Assembly: GCA_000384615.1 (NCBI GenBank)
Contig: ARQU01000011.1
Span: 1-64,000, forward strand
DNA length: 64,000 nt
From: an alpha proteobacterium SCGC AAA536-G10
GTDB taxonomy: Bacteria > Pseudomonadota > Alphaproteobacteria > Puniceispirillales > Marisalimonadaceae
Reading direction: 5' to 3'
Below, piece after piece: positions 25,418-36,068 of this stretch (position 1 is its first letter; every line of letters starts with the position of its first letter). A program made the translations under genes and the position numbers. The notes under the pieces were generated by a model. The model worked only from the letters and a program-made list of their open reading frames with translations, had not been told where the DNA came from and did no database searches.

Positions 25418-27258
25418 GAAGCAGTTCTTGCCGCTTTCTTTCTCTCATGTTCTTTTAGAAATTTTTTTCTGATCCTAAGGTTATTAGGAGTAACTTCAAC
25501 TAATTCATCATCATTAATAAATTCTAATGCAAACTCAAGAGTAACTTGAATGGGTGTTGTTAAAGTTACTGCTTCATCATTTCCTGACGCTCTAACATTT
25601 GTAAGTTGTTTACCTTTAAGAGGATTTACAACTAAATCATTATTTCTACTGTGTATTCCTACTATCATACCTTCATAAACTTCAATACCATTTTCAATAA
25701 TCATTTTACCTCTTTCTTGAAGGTTAAATAATGCATATGGAAGTGCTTTACCTTGACCAATAGAAATTAGGGCACCATTTCTTCTTCCTGTATGCAAACC
25801 CTGCACTATTGGACCATATTTATCAAATGTATGATATAACAAGCCTGAGCCAGAGGTTAAAGTTAAGAATTCTGATCTAAAACCTATTAAACCTCTGCTT
25901 GTCATATTATAGTCTATTCGAACTCTTCCCTTTCCGTCAGGAACCATATCTGACAATTGGGCTTTTCTTTCTCCCATTTTTTCCATTACTTTACCCTGAT
26001 GTAACTCTTCAACATCTATAGTAACGTTTTCGTATGGCTCTTTTTTCACATTGTCGATCTTTTTAGTAATTACTTCGGGAGATGAAACACCCATTTCAAA
26101 TCCTTCTCTTCTCATATTTTCAATTAAAATAGATAAGTGTAATTCTCCTCGACCAGAGATTCTAAATTTGTCTGGATTATCTGTATCTTCTACCCTAAGT
26201 GCAACATTAGTTTTTAGCTCTTGATGTAAACGGTCTCTAATAGATCTACTTGTTACTAATTTTCCTTCTTGTCCTGCAAAAGGGCTGTCGTTAACTTGTA
26301 TAATCATACTTAAAGTAGGTTCATCAACTGAGAGCTTTTCTAATCCTTCAAATTTTCCAAATTCACAAATAGTATCTGAAATTTTGATTTCACCTAGACC
26401 ACTTATAGCTACAATATCACCAGCATTAGCCTCATCAACTTCTTGCTTTTCGAGACCATGAAAATTCATAATTTGTAGAACCTTACTTTGACGAATTTCA
26501 CCATTTACACTGCCAATTGATACCTGTTGTCCTTTTTTTAAGTGCCCTCTTCTAATTCTACCTGTGCCTATCAATCCAACATAACTTGAATAACTTAATG
26601 CGGACACCTGTATCTGAAGATCTCCATTAAAATCAACATCCGGACAAGCTACATTTTTAATTATAGTTTCAAATATGGCGTCCATATTATTTTTTTTATT
26701 AGACAAGTTGTCAGTAGCCCAACCTTGAATTGCAGATGCGTATACTACAGGAAAATCAAGTTGATATTCGTCAGCACCTAATCTATCAAATAAATCAAAT
26801 GTTTGATCAAGCACCCAGTCAGGTCTAGCACCATCTCTGTCAACTTTATTAATAACTACAATAGGTCGAAGTCCTGCCTGAAGAGCTTTTTTAGTTACAA
26901 ATCCAGTTTGAGGCATGGGACCATCAACTGCGTCAACTAACAATAACACAGAATCTACCATAGAAAGAACTCTTTCAACTTCTCCGCCAAAATCCGCGTG
27001 ACCTGGTGTGTCTACAATATTTATCCTATATTCTTTCCATCTTAAACCAGTATTCTTAGATAGGATTGTAATTCCTCGTTCTTTTTCAAGATCATTAGAA
27101 TCCATTACTCTTTCAACTGTTTCAGCGTGAGCGGCAAATGTTCCTGATTGCTGCAATAAAGTGTCAACTAAAGTAGTTTTACCATGATCAACATGAGCAA
27201 CTATAGCTATATTTCGAATTAATTTTATTTTTTCTTCAGTAGTTATTTTGTTACTCAT
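25414..27258 (-). CDS. typA: translational GTPase TypA/BipA
   Basis: 614-residue ribosome-associated GTPase. G1 is AHVDHGKTTLVD, G3 is DTPGHADFGGEVER, G4 is NKVDR, followed by EF-Tu domain 2, an EF-G-like domain and the BipA-specific C terminus (SRGLIGFRSEFLTLT, NLQERGKMIIENG, NDELVEVTPNNLRIRK). It acts in 50S assembly and stress adaptation in other bacteria. Its stop overlaps the end of the mobA-like gene by 4 bases (convergent). Confidence 0.97.
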   Translation of the reverse strand: MSNKITTEEKIKLIRNIAIVAHVDHGKTTLVDTLLQQSGTFAAHAETVERVMDSNDLEKERGITILSKNTGLRWKEYRINIVDTPGHADFGGEVERVLSMVDSVLLLVDAVDGPMPQTGFVTKKALQAGLRPIVVINKVDRDGARPDWVLDQTFDLFDRLGADEYQLDFPVVYASAIQGWATDNLSNKKNNMDAIFETIIKNVACPDVDFNGDLQIQVSALSYSSYVGLIGTGRIRRGHLKKGQQVSIGSVNGEIRQSKVLQIMNFHGLEKQEVDEANAGDIVAISGLGEIKISDTICEFGKFEGLEKLSVDEPTLSMIIQVNDSPFAGQEGKLVTSRSIRDRLHQELKTNVALRVEDTDNPDKFRISGRGELHLSILIENMRREGFEMGVSSPEVITKKIDNVKKEPYENVTIDVEELHQGKVMEKMGERKAQLSDMVPDGKGRVRIDYNMTSRGLIGFRSEFLTLTSGSGLLYHTFDKYGPIVQGLHTGRRNGALISIGQGKALPYALFNLQERGKMIIENGIEVYEGMIVGIHSRNNDLVVNPLKGKQLTNVRASGNDEAVTLTTPIQVTLEFALEFINDDELVEVTPNNLRIRKKFLKEHERKKAARTAS

Positions 27259-27302
27259 TTTTATCTCAGATATTTGATGTTAGTTTTTATAAATGTGCTT
27301 AT

Positions 27303-27323
27303 ATAGCTCTTTATCAGGGCTAT
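27303..27323. other. 7-bp stem-loop between RND pump and typA
   Basis: ATAGCTC and GGGCTAT pair (one G.U) around a 7-base loop in the 104-bp gap upstream of typA. No T-run follows on either strand, so it is not a good intrinsic terminator. It could be 5'-leader structure of typA or nothing. Confidence 0.25.
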
Positions 27324-27362
27324 TGTCACTAAATAAAATCAATTTCAATAATTCATTTTAAA

Positions 27363-30300
27363 TTATACAAATAAGTCTTCTTTGTATTGAGAAACAGGCT
27401 TCAATTTTTCAGTTTTTAAAGCTAAAGCGAGTAATGGAGGAACCATTAGCAAAGTCAAAATAGCAGATGTGGCTAAACCTCCAAATACAACTGTACCAAT
27501 CCCACGATACAACTCAGAGCCCGAACCAGGGAATATCACTAATGGTATCAACCCAAAAAGACTTGTTAAAGTAGACATAAATATTGGCCTAATTCTATTT
27601 CTAGTTGCTTCAGTTATAGCTTCTGAAACAATCATACTTTCATGCCTTATATGCCAAAGGGTTTGCTCTACCATTAAAATAGAATTGTTTACAACAATTC
27701 CTGCCAAAATAATAAACCCTAACATTGTTAACATATCCAAAGGTTGAGCTGAAAATTGATTTAGGAAAACCAAACCTAGAACTCCACCTGCACCTGCAAC
27801 TGGAACAGTTATCATTATAACAAGGGGAAGAACAAAAGATTTCATAAGAACTGTAAGCAATAAAAATATCACAAACAATGCAATTAAAACATTATTTTTC
27901 ATTGATATCCAAGTTCGTTCTAACTCACTTGCTGCACCAGAAAGATTTACAGACACACCTTCAGTAATATTTTTCATAGTTGGATTTATAACTGTATTTT
28001 GAAGCTTTAAAACAGCATTTTCTAAAGAGATACTGTCATGAGGACGTAACTGTAGAGTTATCACTCTCCTACCAGACAACCTTTTTATTTGTTTTGGAAC
28101 TCCTATCAAGTTTATGTCAGCAACCTGAGATAATCTAACTATTTCACCCGTTTTTAAAATTAATGGTAAATCTTTTATATCATCAATCTTATTATTATTA
28201 GCTTTATCAGAAGTTAATATAAGTTCTATAAGCCTACCCTCAAATGGAATTTCGATAACCCTAATTCCATCATTATAAACATCCAATGACTGGGCAAATT
28301 CTCTAGCAGTCATGCCGATATTAGCAAGTTGTTCTGGAATAGGTTTGATTATCACTTGAGGAGATCCACTTCCCATTTGTGGAACTGAACGAACTTGATG
28401 TCCATCCTTAGGTGGAAATTGATTTCTGATTAAGCCAATGATTTTTTGAGCAGTTGGTTGTATTAACTCTAAAGAGGATCCTGTAATTTCTACCTTTATT
28501 ACCCTTGAACCTCCTACAGACCTTCCAAATAATGATGCTTGTTGAGCAAAAGCTCTAGCTCCTGGTTGTGATCTTATAGGCTTCGTAAGTACGGGTAAAA
28601 TTTCTTTAACTCTTTCAGGATTATCAGTAGCTGCTCCTGCGAATGCGCCTCCAGAATAGGCTACAAAGAAAAATCGTGCAATTTTAGGTTTCCCGTACGG
28701 ACCATCTTTTTCAGCCTCCCAAAGGGGTTGGGCAGCTCTTTCCATAGCTCTAGATATTTCTAAAGTTGCTTCTTTATTATAACCAGATGGTACCATTATA
28801 CGAGCAAAAACAAAGTTTCTGTTTCCATCCGGCAAATAATCAAGGGGAGGAAGGGAAGATGAAATAATCACACATGCAGTTAAAACTAGACCAAAAACAA
28901 CTGTCAGACCAAATTTAAGAGAGCTCGCAGAGTAAGAAGCATACTTTTCCATTAATTTAGCAAATTTAGAGGCAAAGTTATCTAGAAAAATAATTGAAAA
29001 CTTTCTAGTCTCTTTTGATTCAGAGTTTTTCAATATTTTAGCAGCTATTGTCGGTATTAATGTAACAGAAACTACAACTGATATTAATACTGATACCGAA
29101 ATTGCAATACCAATATCTCTGAATAATTGCCCAATAGGTAAGTCTAGAAGTAGAATTGGAATAAATACTACAACAGTAGTAAGTGCTGAACCAAGTATTG
29201 GTGCCCAAACTTGACGTGACCCATTATATGCCGCTACGATAGGAGCTATGCCTGATTGATTTAATCTAAATATATTTTCCTGACTTACAATAGATGCATC
29301 AACCACCATTCCAACTGCAAATGCTAATCCCGCTAATGAAATAACATTTACTGATAGTCCTAACCAAGAAATAGCTACAAACGTGCCTATAACAGAAACT
29401 GGAATGGCTAACATAATTATAAATGTAGGCCGAAAACTTCTTAAAAATAGCATAAGTATGCAAATTGCAAGAATTCCACCAATAATAATATTTTGTTGAA
29501 CTAATTTAATAGCCGCATTTATATAAACCGTTTCATCATAAACATTATTTAAAATAAGTCCTTTTTCAGCAAGTGGTCCATTATTTAATTTATCAATTTC
29601 TACTTTTAATTTTTTAATAATTTCAACCACGTTAGAGCTTGGCTCTCTAATTACAGCAAAAGTTATTGCATCTTGGCCATTCATTCTTCTAAAGCTAGTT
29701 GGCTTTTTGTAAGACATATAAATCTTTGCAACATCTTCAAGTTTTACATTAACCGATCTACCATCTAGACCTGTATCAGATCGTAAAATAATATTTTTAG
29801 CAGTTGAAGAAGTATATGAAATGGCTTCTGCTCGTAGAGAATAAGTTCTTTTTCCTTCAATTATTTCACCTGCAGTAACTTGAGCAGAACTTGCTTTTAA
29901 GGCCTCTAAAACACTTGGTATTGAAATTGAATATTCAGCTAATTTTTGAGTATCTAAAGCAACTTTTAGTTCCTTTTTTTGTCCCCCACGAAATGTTATC
30001 TCTGAAATCCCTTCAATACGGGATAATTTTTCTATTATTTCAAACTCTACAAAATCCCCTAAAGTTCCTAAATCATCAATTTTAGAATCGGGTAATTTGA
30101 CCATAGCTAGTCTTGAAATTGGGCTATCATCTGAATTTGAAGTTCTAACAGTTGGACGTTTAGACTCATTAGGCAAGCCATCAATAGAGGATACTTTACT
30201 CAAAAGTTGTATAAGGGCAATATCCATGTCCTGACCGACAGAGTATGTTAACGTAACCCTAGCAGAACCAAATCTACTATCCGACTCTACATTTTCTACT

Positions 30301-30530
30301 GCAGTTAGAGATGAAACTGCTAGCTCAAGCCTAGTAACCACCTCTCTTTCTACATCTTCTGGAGAAGCCCCGGGCCAAGACACCCTTACTTGTAAAACTG
30401 GCTTATCAATATCAGGAGTCATTTGAATAGGTATTTTTTGGAGTGCTACAACACCAAAAGCCATAATTAAAAAAACAAATGCAGCAACTGCAATAGGCTG
30501 TTTGATTGCAAGTTTAATTATATTATCCAT
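27363..30530 (-). CDS. RND efflux transporter permease (AcrB/MdtB-like)
   Basis: 1055-residue inner-membrane pump of the HAE-type RND family. It has 12 predicted helices in the standard 1+5+1+5 arrangement with two large periplasmic loops. Visible marks are PIAVAAFVFLIMAFGVVAL at the start, SWPGASPEDVEREV, the proton-relay region GMVVDASIVSQENIFR, and GIVVNNSILMVEQ in the second half. It follows its adaptor by 30 bp. The substrate is unknown. No TolC-type channel gene is adjacent. Confidence 0.95.
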   Translation of the reverse strand: MDNIIKLAIKQPIAVAAFVFLIMAFGVVALQKIPIQMTPDIDKPVLQVRVSWPGASPEDVEREVVTRLELAVSSLTAVENVESDSRFGSARVTLTYSVGQDMDIALIQLLSKVSSIDGLPNESKRPTVRTSNSDDSPISRLAMVKLPDSKIDDLGTLGDFVEFEIIEKLSRIEGISEITFRGGQKKELKVALDTQKLAEYSISIPSVLEALKASSAQVTAGEIIEGKRTYSLRAEAISYTSSTAKNIILRSDTGLDGRSVNVKLEDVAKIYMSYKKPTSFRRMNGQDAITFAVIREPSSNVVEIIKKLKVEIDKLNNGPLAEKGLILNNVYDETVYINAAIKLVQQNIIIGGILAICILMLFLRSFRPTFIIMLAIPVSVIGTFVAISWLGLSVNVISLAGLAFAVGMVVDASIVSQENIFRLNQSGIAPIVAAYNGSRQVWAPILGSALTTVVVFIPILLLDLPIGQLFRDIGIAISVSVLISVVVSVTLIPTIAAKILKNSESKETRKFSIIFLDNFASKFAKLMEKYASYSASSLKFGLTVVFGLVLTACVIISSSLPPLDYLPDGNRNFVFARIMVPSGYNKEATLEISRAMERAAQPLWEAEKDGPYGKPKIARFFFVAYSGGAFAGAATDNPERVKEILPVLTKPIRSQPGARAFAQQASLFGRSVGGSRVIKVEITGSSLELIQPTAQKIIGLIRNQFPPKDGHQVRSVPQMGSGSPQVIIKPIPEQLANIGMTAREFAQSLDVYNDGIRVIEIPFEGRLIELILTSDKANNNKIDDIKDLPLILKTGEIVRLSQVADINLIGVPKQIKRLSGRRVITLQLRPHDSISLENAVLKLQNTVINPTMKNITEGVSVNLSGAASELERTWISMKNNVLIALFVIFLLLTVLMKSFVLPLVIMITVPVAGAGGVLGLVFLNQFSAQPLDMLTMLGFIILAGIVVNNSILMVEQTLWHIRHESMIVSEAITEATRNRIRPIFMSTLTSLFGLIPLVIFPGSGSELYRGIGTVVFGGLATSAILTLLMVPPLLALALKTEKLKPVSQYKEDLFV

Positions 30531-30560
30531 AATTTAATATTATTCCCGATATCCTTACTT

Positions 30561-31682
30561 TTATTTCTTTATATTTTTTTTTATTTTGATTGTTTGATTT
30601 GGCCTCAAATTTTCGTTACCTTTAACAACAACTAACTGTCCCTCATTTAAACCATTTAAAATTTCTATTTTATTACCTACTGAAACTCCTGTATTAACAA
30701 AGCTTTGTTTGGCCATTCCTTTATCAAAGATATAAACAACTTTTTGTTTTCCTCTTGGTATCAATGCGTCTTTTGGTATTAGTAATCTAGGCTTACTTTT
30801 CCCTACTGGAATATGTAATGAAAACCTTGTTCCAGAAGTATTTAATTTTTTTGGCAAAATTTCATTTAAACTTATTCTGAGTTTGCGTGTGCCAGTTCTC
30901 ATGTTTTCTAAATTAACTATACCTCTTACTTTTCCAAAATAACTTGATTTATTATGAATAATTTCTACATCAGAACCAATTATTACTATGGATGCTAAAT
31001 CTGATCTTAAATCGGTTTCTATTTCTTTTGATCCATTACCAACAATAGATGCTAAAACTTGACCTTTAGTAGATATAGCTCCCGTTTTAGCATCAATACT
31101 TATAATATTTCCATTAACTGGAGATTTGATTTTTGATAAACTTAGATCTTCTTTATATTTTTCTAGTAAAATTTTTAATCTTTTTATGTTATATCTTCTT
31201 TCAGCAATTTGTTGTTGGTTTTGAAGAAGTGTTATATTCACATTGTCCAAATTATCTTGAGTAATAATATTTTGCTTATAAAGGTTTTTTGCGTTAGATA
31301 ATTTTGATATCCTAAGAGAAAACTGCTTATTTAAAAAATTTAAAGTTTGCTCCTCATATTTTAGCTCAGCAGATATTTGTTTAATATCTCTAACTATATC
31401 TTTTGAGTTAAGTGTGAATAGTAAATCATTTTTTTTTACATCATCACCAATTTTAAAATGAATTTTCAGGATTTCTTGATTAATTTTTGAAGATATAATA
31501 GTTGGATTAATCGCAACTAACCTTCCAATAGTATTAGTTTTTTCAGCAATGTTAAAAATTTTAACTTTTTTAACTTCTACTAAAGAAGCTCTCTTATCTT
31601 TATTTTTAAAAGCAGATTGAGCATACAATGGATAGGATAGAAAAATACTTAAGAAAACTATAATAGATATTAAAATTTTCAT
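30561..31682 (-). CDS. RND efflux periplasmic adaptor (MFP/HlyD family)
   Basis: 373 residues with a cleavable-looking signal (about 1-21, ending LYAQ), no lipobox cysteine, a lipoyl-like half motif (INQEILKIHFKIGDDVKKND), a long coiled-coil hairpin (about residues 110-180), the returning half SPVNGNIISIDAKTGAISTKG, then the beta-barrel and membrane-proximal domains. It bridges the RND permease to an outer membrane channel encoded elsewhere. It lies directly upstream of the permease on the same strand. Confidence 0.92.
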   Translation of the reverse strand: MKILISIIVFLSIFLSYPLYAQSAFKNKDKRASLVEVKKVKIFNIAEKTNTIGRLVAINPTIISSKINQEILKIHFKIGDDVKKNDLLFTLNSKDIVRDIKQISAELKYEEQTLNFLNKQFSLRISKLSNAKNLYKQNIITQDNLDNVNITLLQNQQQIAERRYNIKRLKILLEKYKEDLSLSKIKSPVNGNIISIDAKTGAISTKGQVLASIVGNGSKEIETDLRSDLASIVIIGSDVEIIHNKSSYFGKVRGIVNLENMRTGTRKLRISLNEILPKKLNTSGTRFSLHIPVGKSKPRLLIPKDALIPRGKQKVVYIFDKGMAKQSFVNTGVSVGNKIEILNGLNEGQLVVVKGNENLRPNQTIKIKKNIKK

Positions 31683-31724
31683 ATTTTTCCCAAATTATTA
31701 AATGTTTAAAATATATATATAATA

Positions 31725-33335
31725 TTAAATTTGTGGACCAGAATCCACGAGCTTCTTGCCATGATCGTTATCACAGAATTTTTTGAAGTTATTTATAAAT
31801 AATTTCGCTAGATCCTTCGCTTTTTCATTCCAGTTATCTAAAGAATCCCAAGTTGACCTAGGATCCAACAAATCTGACGGAATATTATTTACACTTTTAG
31901 GAATTGCAAGATTGAAAAATGGGATGTTGTGTGTTTCTGCTTCATTAAGTTCATTGTTCAAAATAGCATCTATAATTGCTCTGGTATTTTTTAATGAAAT
32001 TCGTTCACCTTTTCCATTCCACCCAGTGTTGACTAAAAATACTTTTGCATTTACTGCTTTCATTTTTTTGGAAAGAACATTTGAATATCTCGTAGGATGA
32101 AGCATCAAAAAAGCTGCTCCATAACATGCTGAGAAAGTTGGCTGAGGCTCGGTTATTCCTCTTTCTGTTCCAGCTGTTTTTGCAGTAAAGCCTGACAAAA
32201 AATGGTATTCAGCTTGTTCATAAGAAAGTATTGACACGGGAGGAAGAACTCCAAATGCATCAGCAGCTAAAAAAATAATTTTTGAGGCATGTTGACCTTT
32301 GGAAACTGGTTTTACTATATTTTCTATATGATTGATAGGATAAGAAACTCTTGTATTTTCTGTAACTGAAGTATCAGAGTAATTTACTATACCATTTTCG
32401 TTTACACTTACATTTTCTAAAAGCGCATTTCTTCTAATTGCTTTGTATATGTCTGGTTCTTTATCTTTATCTAAGTCAACAGTTTTAGCATAACATCCAC
32501 CTTCAAAATTAAAAACACCTCCTTGGTCCCAACCATGCTCATCATCACCAATTAATTGTCTTTTTGGATCAGTAGAAAGAGTTGTTTTTCCAGTACCTGA
32601 TAGGCCAAAAAATAATGCTACTGAACCATCATCACCCTTATTAGCAGAACAGTGCATTGAAGCTATATTTTTTTGGGGTAATAAGTAATTCATTACAGAA
32701 AACATCCCCTTTTTCATCTCACCGCCATACCAACTGCCTCCAATTATTTGAATATTATCTGTTAAGTTAAAAGCTATAAATGTCTCTGAATTTAATCCTT
32801 GCTTTTCAAAGTTTTTGTTTGTTGACTTAGATCCATTCAAAACATGAAAATCAGGCACAAAGTTTTTAAGTTCTTCATCAGTTGGTCTTATGAACATGTT
32901 TTTAACAAAATGAGCTTGCCATGCAACTTCCATCACAAATCTCACACTTAAACAAGTATCTTTGTTTGCTCCACAAAATGCGTCAATCACGTAAAGTTTT
33001 TTATTGGAAAGTTGTTTACTAACAATACAATACAGATTATCCCATATTTCTTTATTGATTGGTTTATTGTCATTTTTAGAAAATTTGGACGTCCACCATA
33101 AATTATTTTTAGTAGTCTCATCTTTTAAGATATATTTATCTTTAGGAGATCTTCCAGTGTAAATACCCGTCATCACATTAACAGCACCAAATTCAGTATT
33201 CTGAACTTTCTCAAAGCCCTCTAATTTTGAAGAATTTTCTTCAATATAAAGATGTTCGAAAGATGGATTGTAGATAATTTCAGTAATACCTTTTATTCCA
33301 ATTTCAATTAATTGCTTTTGTACTTTATTATTCAT
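31725..33335 (-). CDS. pckA: phosphoenolpyruvate carboxykinase (ATP)
   Basis: 536-residue cytoplasmic enzyme, oxaloacetate + ATP to PEP + CO2 + ADP, the entry to gluconeogenesis from TCA intermediates. The kinase-1a loop [11 protein letters not shown] and the region [20 protein letters not shown] with metal and nucleotide ligands are intact, as are YTGRSPKDK and [15 protein letters not shown]. The ATG at 33335 fits the family length (about 535-540) and has GGAT upstream; a TTG at 33347 adds four residues. Confidence 0.97.
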   Translation of the reverse strand: MNNKVQKQLIEIGIKGITEIIYNPSFEHLYIEENSSKLEGFEKVQNTEFGAVNVMTGIYTGRSPKDKYILKDETTKNNLWWTSKFSKNDNKPINKEIWDNLYCIVSKQLSNKKLYVIDAFCGANKDTCLSVRFVMEVAWQAHFVKNMFIRPTDEELKNFVPDFHVLNGSKSTNKNFEKQGLNSETFIAFNLTDNIQIIGGSWYGGEMKKGMFSVMNYLLPQKNIASMHCSANKGDDGSVALFFGLSGTGKTTLSTDPKRQLIGDDEHGWDQGGVFNFEGGCYAKTVDLDKDKEPDIYKAIRRNALLENVSVNENGIVNYSDTSVTENTRVSYPINHIENIVKPVSKGQHASKIIFLAADAFGVLPPVSILSYEQAEYHFLSGFTAKTAGTERGITEPQPTFSACYGAAFLMLHPTRYSNVLSKKMKAVNAKVFLVNTGWNGKGERISLKNTRAIIDAILNNELNEAETHNIPFFNLAIPKSVNNIPSDLLDPRSTWDSLDNWNEKAKDLAKLFINNFKKFCDNDHGKKLVDSGPQI

Positions 33336-33551
33336 TAAATTATCCAAAATCTATTTAAAGGCGTAGAACTAATCTTTATTATTTTAAAACAAACATCAAG
33401 TTAATTATATTAAAAAAAATGGTATATAAAAAATTAAAATTAATGATGTAAAATATTATATTTTCTAATATGTTTTGTTAGAAACGATTTAATTTCAATT
33501 TTTTAAAGTAAATTAAATAATCTTTTGCACAAATTAAAATGAAGAAAAATT

Positions 33552-34667
33552 ATGGATAAAAATTTAACGATTATAGGTGGAGGGTTTGCCTCTTGGGTAC
33601 TAGCAAGTGTTTTTGCTAAACAAGGTTATTATATCAGTCTTTTTGAGGGTAAAGCCAAAAATTTTGGGTCTCAACAAATTTCTCCTAATGGCTGGACTGC
33701 ATTATCTAACCTAGTAAACCCAAAGAAAATTGAACCATATTTTGAACCTTTTCATAGTATTTATTTTAAAAAGTTAAATACAAATCAAAACTTGGAATTT
33801 TTAACCCAATTTAATTTATTGAATAAAATAGGTAATTTTGGTTCTATTGAAAGAGAGAGTATAATTAAAATATTCAAAAACCAAACTCTTAAAAATAAAT
33901 CTGTTACAGTTTATAATTCACAGATACAACATGTAATTTCTGAAAATGAAAATAATAAAATTATTGATGATGATGGAAGAGTATTTGAGGCGAAAAGTAT
34001 AATAGGCGCAGATGGTATAAATGGTATATCCAGAAGATTTGTTGTGGGATTAGATAAAAATATAGCTTCAAAAAAAATTTATAGAGCTGTTTCTTTTCAA
34101 AATAATCCTTACCAATTGACAAAAAAAATTCTTCAAGTTTTATTTCATGATAAAGGTTATTTTGTTATTTACCCAACTATAATTAATAAGAAAAAAGCTA
34201 CTAATTTTATTTTTGTACCAACTAATAATAATTTTGGTCCACCAGAGATCAATAAAAAAACTGTAAATTATTTAATACCTAATGATTTGAATTGGATTAC
34301 TACAATTAGTTCATATAAGAGTGGCGAGAAAACTTCTATTTATAAAAATGGTGTTTTTTTGTTTGGTGATGCTGCATTTACTATACCTCCGCATTTAGCC
34401 CAAGCAGGTAATCAAATATTGGAAGACGCAGATTTTCTAAGAAAAAAATTAGCAGACAATAGTAATTTTAAAGATGTCATAAATTCTTTTATTAAATATA
34501 GATATCTCAAAAAAAATATTGTTGCTGATAAATCTTCAATGATCGGTAAAATATTTAGCGCTCAAAAATTAGTTGGAAATTTAAGAAACTTATGTATTAA
34601 ATCTAATAAACTCGATTTATTTGACTACGTTCTTAATCCTATTTGGACAAATGAAAATTATGAATAA
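33552..34667 (+). CDS. FAD-dependent monooxygenase, UbiH/Coq6-like
   Basis: 371-residue flavoprotein. It has an N-terminal Rossmann FAD motif in the form TIIGGGFASWVLAS (the third Gly replaced by Ala), the IIGADGINGISRR motif that contacts FAD/NADPH, and a late FGDAAFTIPPHLAQAGNQILEDA, which matches the second FAD motif of the UbiH/VisC group. Many relatives hydroxylate ubiquinone precursors, but the divergent ends keep the substrate open. Its end overlaps the glutathione peroxidase start. Confidence 0.82.
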   Translation: MDKNLTIIGGGFASWVLASVFAKQGYYISLFEGKAKNFGSQQISPNGWTALSNLVNPKKIEPYFEPFHSIYFKKLNTNQNLEFLTQFNLLNKIGNFGSIERESIIKIFKNQTLKNKSVTVYNSQIQHVISENENNKIIDDDGRVFEAKSIIGADGINGISRRFVVGLDKNIASKKIYRAVSFQNNPYQLTKKILQVLFHDKGYFVIYPTIINKKKATNFIFVPTNNNFGPPEINKKTVNYLIPNDLNWITTISSYKSGEKTSIYKNGVFLFGDAAFTIPPHLAQAGNQILEDADFLRKKLADNSNFKDVINSFIKYRYLKKNIVADKSSMIGKIFSAQKLVGNLRNLCIKSNKLDLFDYVLNPIWTNENYE

Positions 34668-35205
34668 GACATTAATATTTTTTTTAATAATTACTGGAAT
34701 TTCAATGATCAACAAAGTTAGTGCGAATGCATATAAGTATAGTTTTACATCAATTGATGGTAAGATTATTAATTTGAAAGAGTTTATGGGGAAACCAATC
34801 TTGCTAGTCAATACAGCCTCACTTTGTGGTTTTACCAATCAATATGAAGATATTGAATCACTTTATAACGAGTATAAAGCAAATGACTTGATAGTGTTAG
34901 GTATTCCCTCTAATGATTTTGGAAATCAAGAATTATCTTCAAACGATAAAGTTAAAGAGTTTTGTACAACAAATTTTAATATTAATTTTTTGTTAACCGA
35001 AATAACTAAAATAAAAGGGCAAAATGGGCATCCTTTTTTTAAATGGGTAAAAGAGGAGGCTGGTTTTTTAGCTTTTCCAAAATGGAATTTCTATAAATAT
35101 TTAGTTAATCGTGAAGGTGAATTAGTTTCATGGTATTCAAGCACGACAAATCCTATGTCAAAGAAAATGAAAACAGAAGTAAAAAGATTAATAGATAACA
35201 AATAA
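34651..35205 (+). CDS. exported glutathione peroxidase family protein
   Basis: 184-residue thiol peroxidase of the GPx family with a signal peptide (about residues 1-24), so likely periplasmic. The catalytic motif is NTASLCGFTNQYEDIE with Cys in place of selenocysteine; the usual Lys before Cys is Leu. The conserved Asn and Trp region is FPKWNFYKYLVNREGELV. The start is at ATG 34651 or 34660; both overlap the preceding gene's end, implying coupled expression. Reduces peroxides, probably with thioredoxin. Confidence 0.9.
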   Translation: MKIMNKTLIFFLIITGISMINKVSANAYKYSFTSIDGKIINLKEFMGKPILLVNTASLCGFTNQYEDIESLYNEYKANDLIVLGIPSNDFGNQELSSNDKVKEFCTTNFNINFLLTEITKIKGQNGHPFFKWVKEEAGFLAFPKWNFYKYLVNREGELVSWYSSTTNPMSKKMKTEVKRLIDNK

Positions 35206-35228
35206 AAAGCCATCCTAAGATGGCTTTT
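35205..35228 (+). terminator. rho-independent terminator after glutathione peroxidase gene
   Basis: A 10-bp perfect stem (AAAAGCCATC, loop CTAA, GATGGCTTTT) begins at the last base of the stop codon and ends in TTTT. The A-run on the other side makes it able to act in both directions, also serving the convergent BI-1 family gene at 35252. Confidence 0.85.
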
Positions 35229-35251
35229 ATAAATGAAGAATTAATTATACT

Positions 35252-35980
35252 TTATTCTCTGTTTCCAAGGAACATTAATAAAAATTGAAACATAAGTATA
35301 AAATCTAAATACAAAGTTAGAGCCCCTAAAACAGACTTTTTACCTTCTGCTTCATTATTGTCTCCAGCCAAATACATATTCTTAATCTTTTGTGTATCAT
35401 AGGCTGTTAAACCTGCAAATATAAGAACTCCTATGATTGAAATCATAAAGTCTAATTGTGTAGAGGCCATGAATATATTTACTATTTGAGCAATAATAAG
35501 TCCAAATACACCCATCATTAAAAAAGAACCTAAGCCTGAAAGCGATTTTTTTGTTGTATATCCGTATATAGATAATGCTGCAAAAGCAGCTGCAGTTACA
35601 AAAAAAGCTCTTACAACTGAAGCACCTGTGTATACAAGCAATACTGAAGACAAAGAAAGTCCCATTAGACCAGCATAAATGTAGAACAAATTCCTAGCTT
35701 TTCCTGATGAAATACTATTTATTTTTGCTGAAATATAAAAAACCATTCCTAAAGGTGCAAGCATTATAACCCATTTTAACGGACTTAGAAAAAATAACTC
35801 ACCAATGGGTGTTAACGCACCATTTGAAATAGCAAGAAAGTTTAATCCCATAGCCATTAATCCTGTCAATGCTAAGGCTGTTGTCATATGATTATAAACA
35901 CCAAGCATGTATGCTCTAAGACCCAAATCTATCTGGGTAGCTTGAGCATTGGAACTTGACATAAAACGATTATTATTCAT
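35252..35980 (-). CDS. Bax inhibitor-1/YccA family membrane protein
   Basis: 242-residue protein with about seven helices, of the BI-1/TMBIM family (YccA, YbhL in other proteobacteria). Marks are FLSPLKWVIMLAPLG, the alternating small-residue helices, and the conserved C-terminal TAYDTQKIKNMY with the two Asp that follow in the family, ending ALTLYLDFILMFQFLLMFLG. Some relatives modulate FtsH or act as pH-sensitive calcium leaks; the role here is unknown. Confidence 0.93.
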   Translation of the reverse strand: MNNNRFMSSSNAQATQIDLGLRAYMLGVYNHMTTALALTGLMAMGLNFLAISNGALTPIGELFFLSPLKWVIMLAPLGMVFYISAKINSISSGKARNLFYIYAGLMGLSLSSVLLVYTGASVVRAFFVTAAAFAALSIYGYTTKKSLSGLGSFLMMGVFGLIIAQIVNIFMASTQLDFMISIIGVLIFAGLTAYDTQKIKNMYLAGDNNEAEGKKSVLGALTLYLDFILMFQFLLMFLGNRE

Positions 35981-36068
35981 TTATCAATTATCCTTTTGAA
36001 TTATTTGTTATTTATATAATGTAATACTTAATAAGATCTAAAGCAATAGTTTCACAAAAAATTAATAT

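Noticed and set aside
27303-27323. Stem-loop upstream of typA as a terminator of the RND operon
   Set aside because: No T-run follows the stem on the minus strand and the stem is only 7 bp with a G.U pair.
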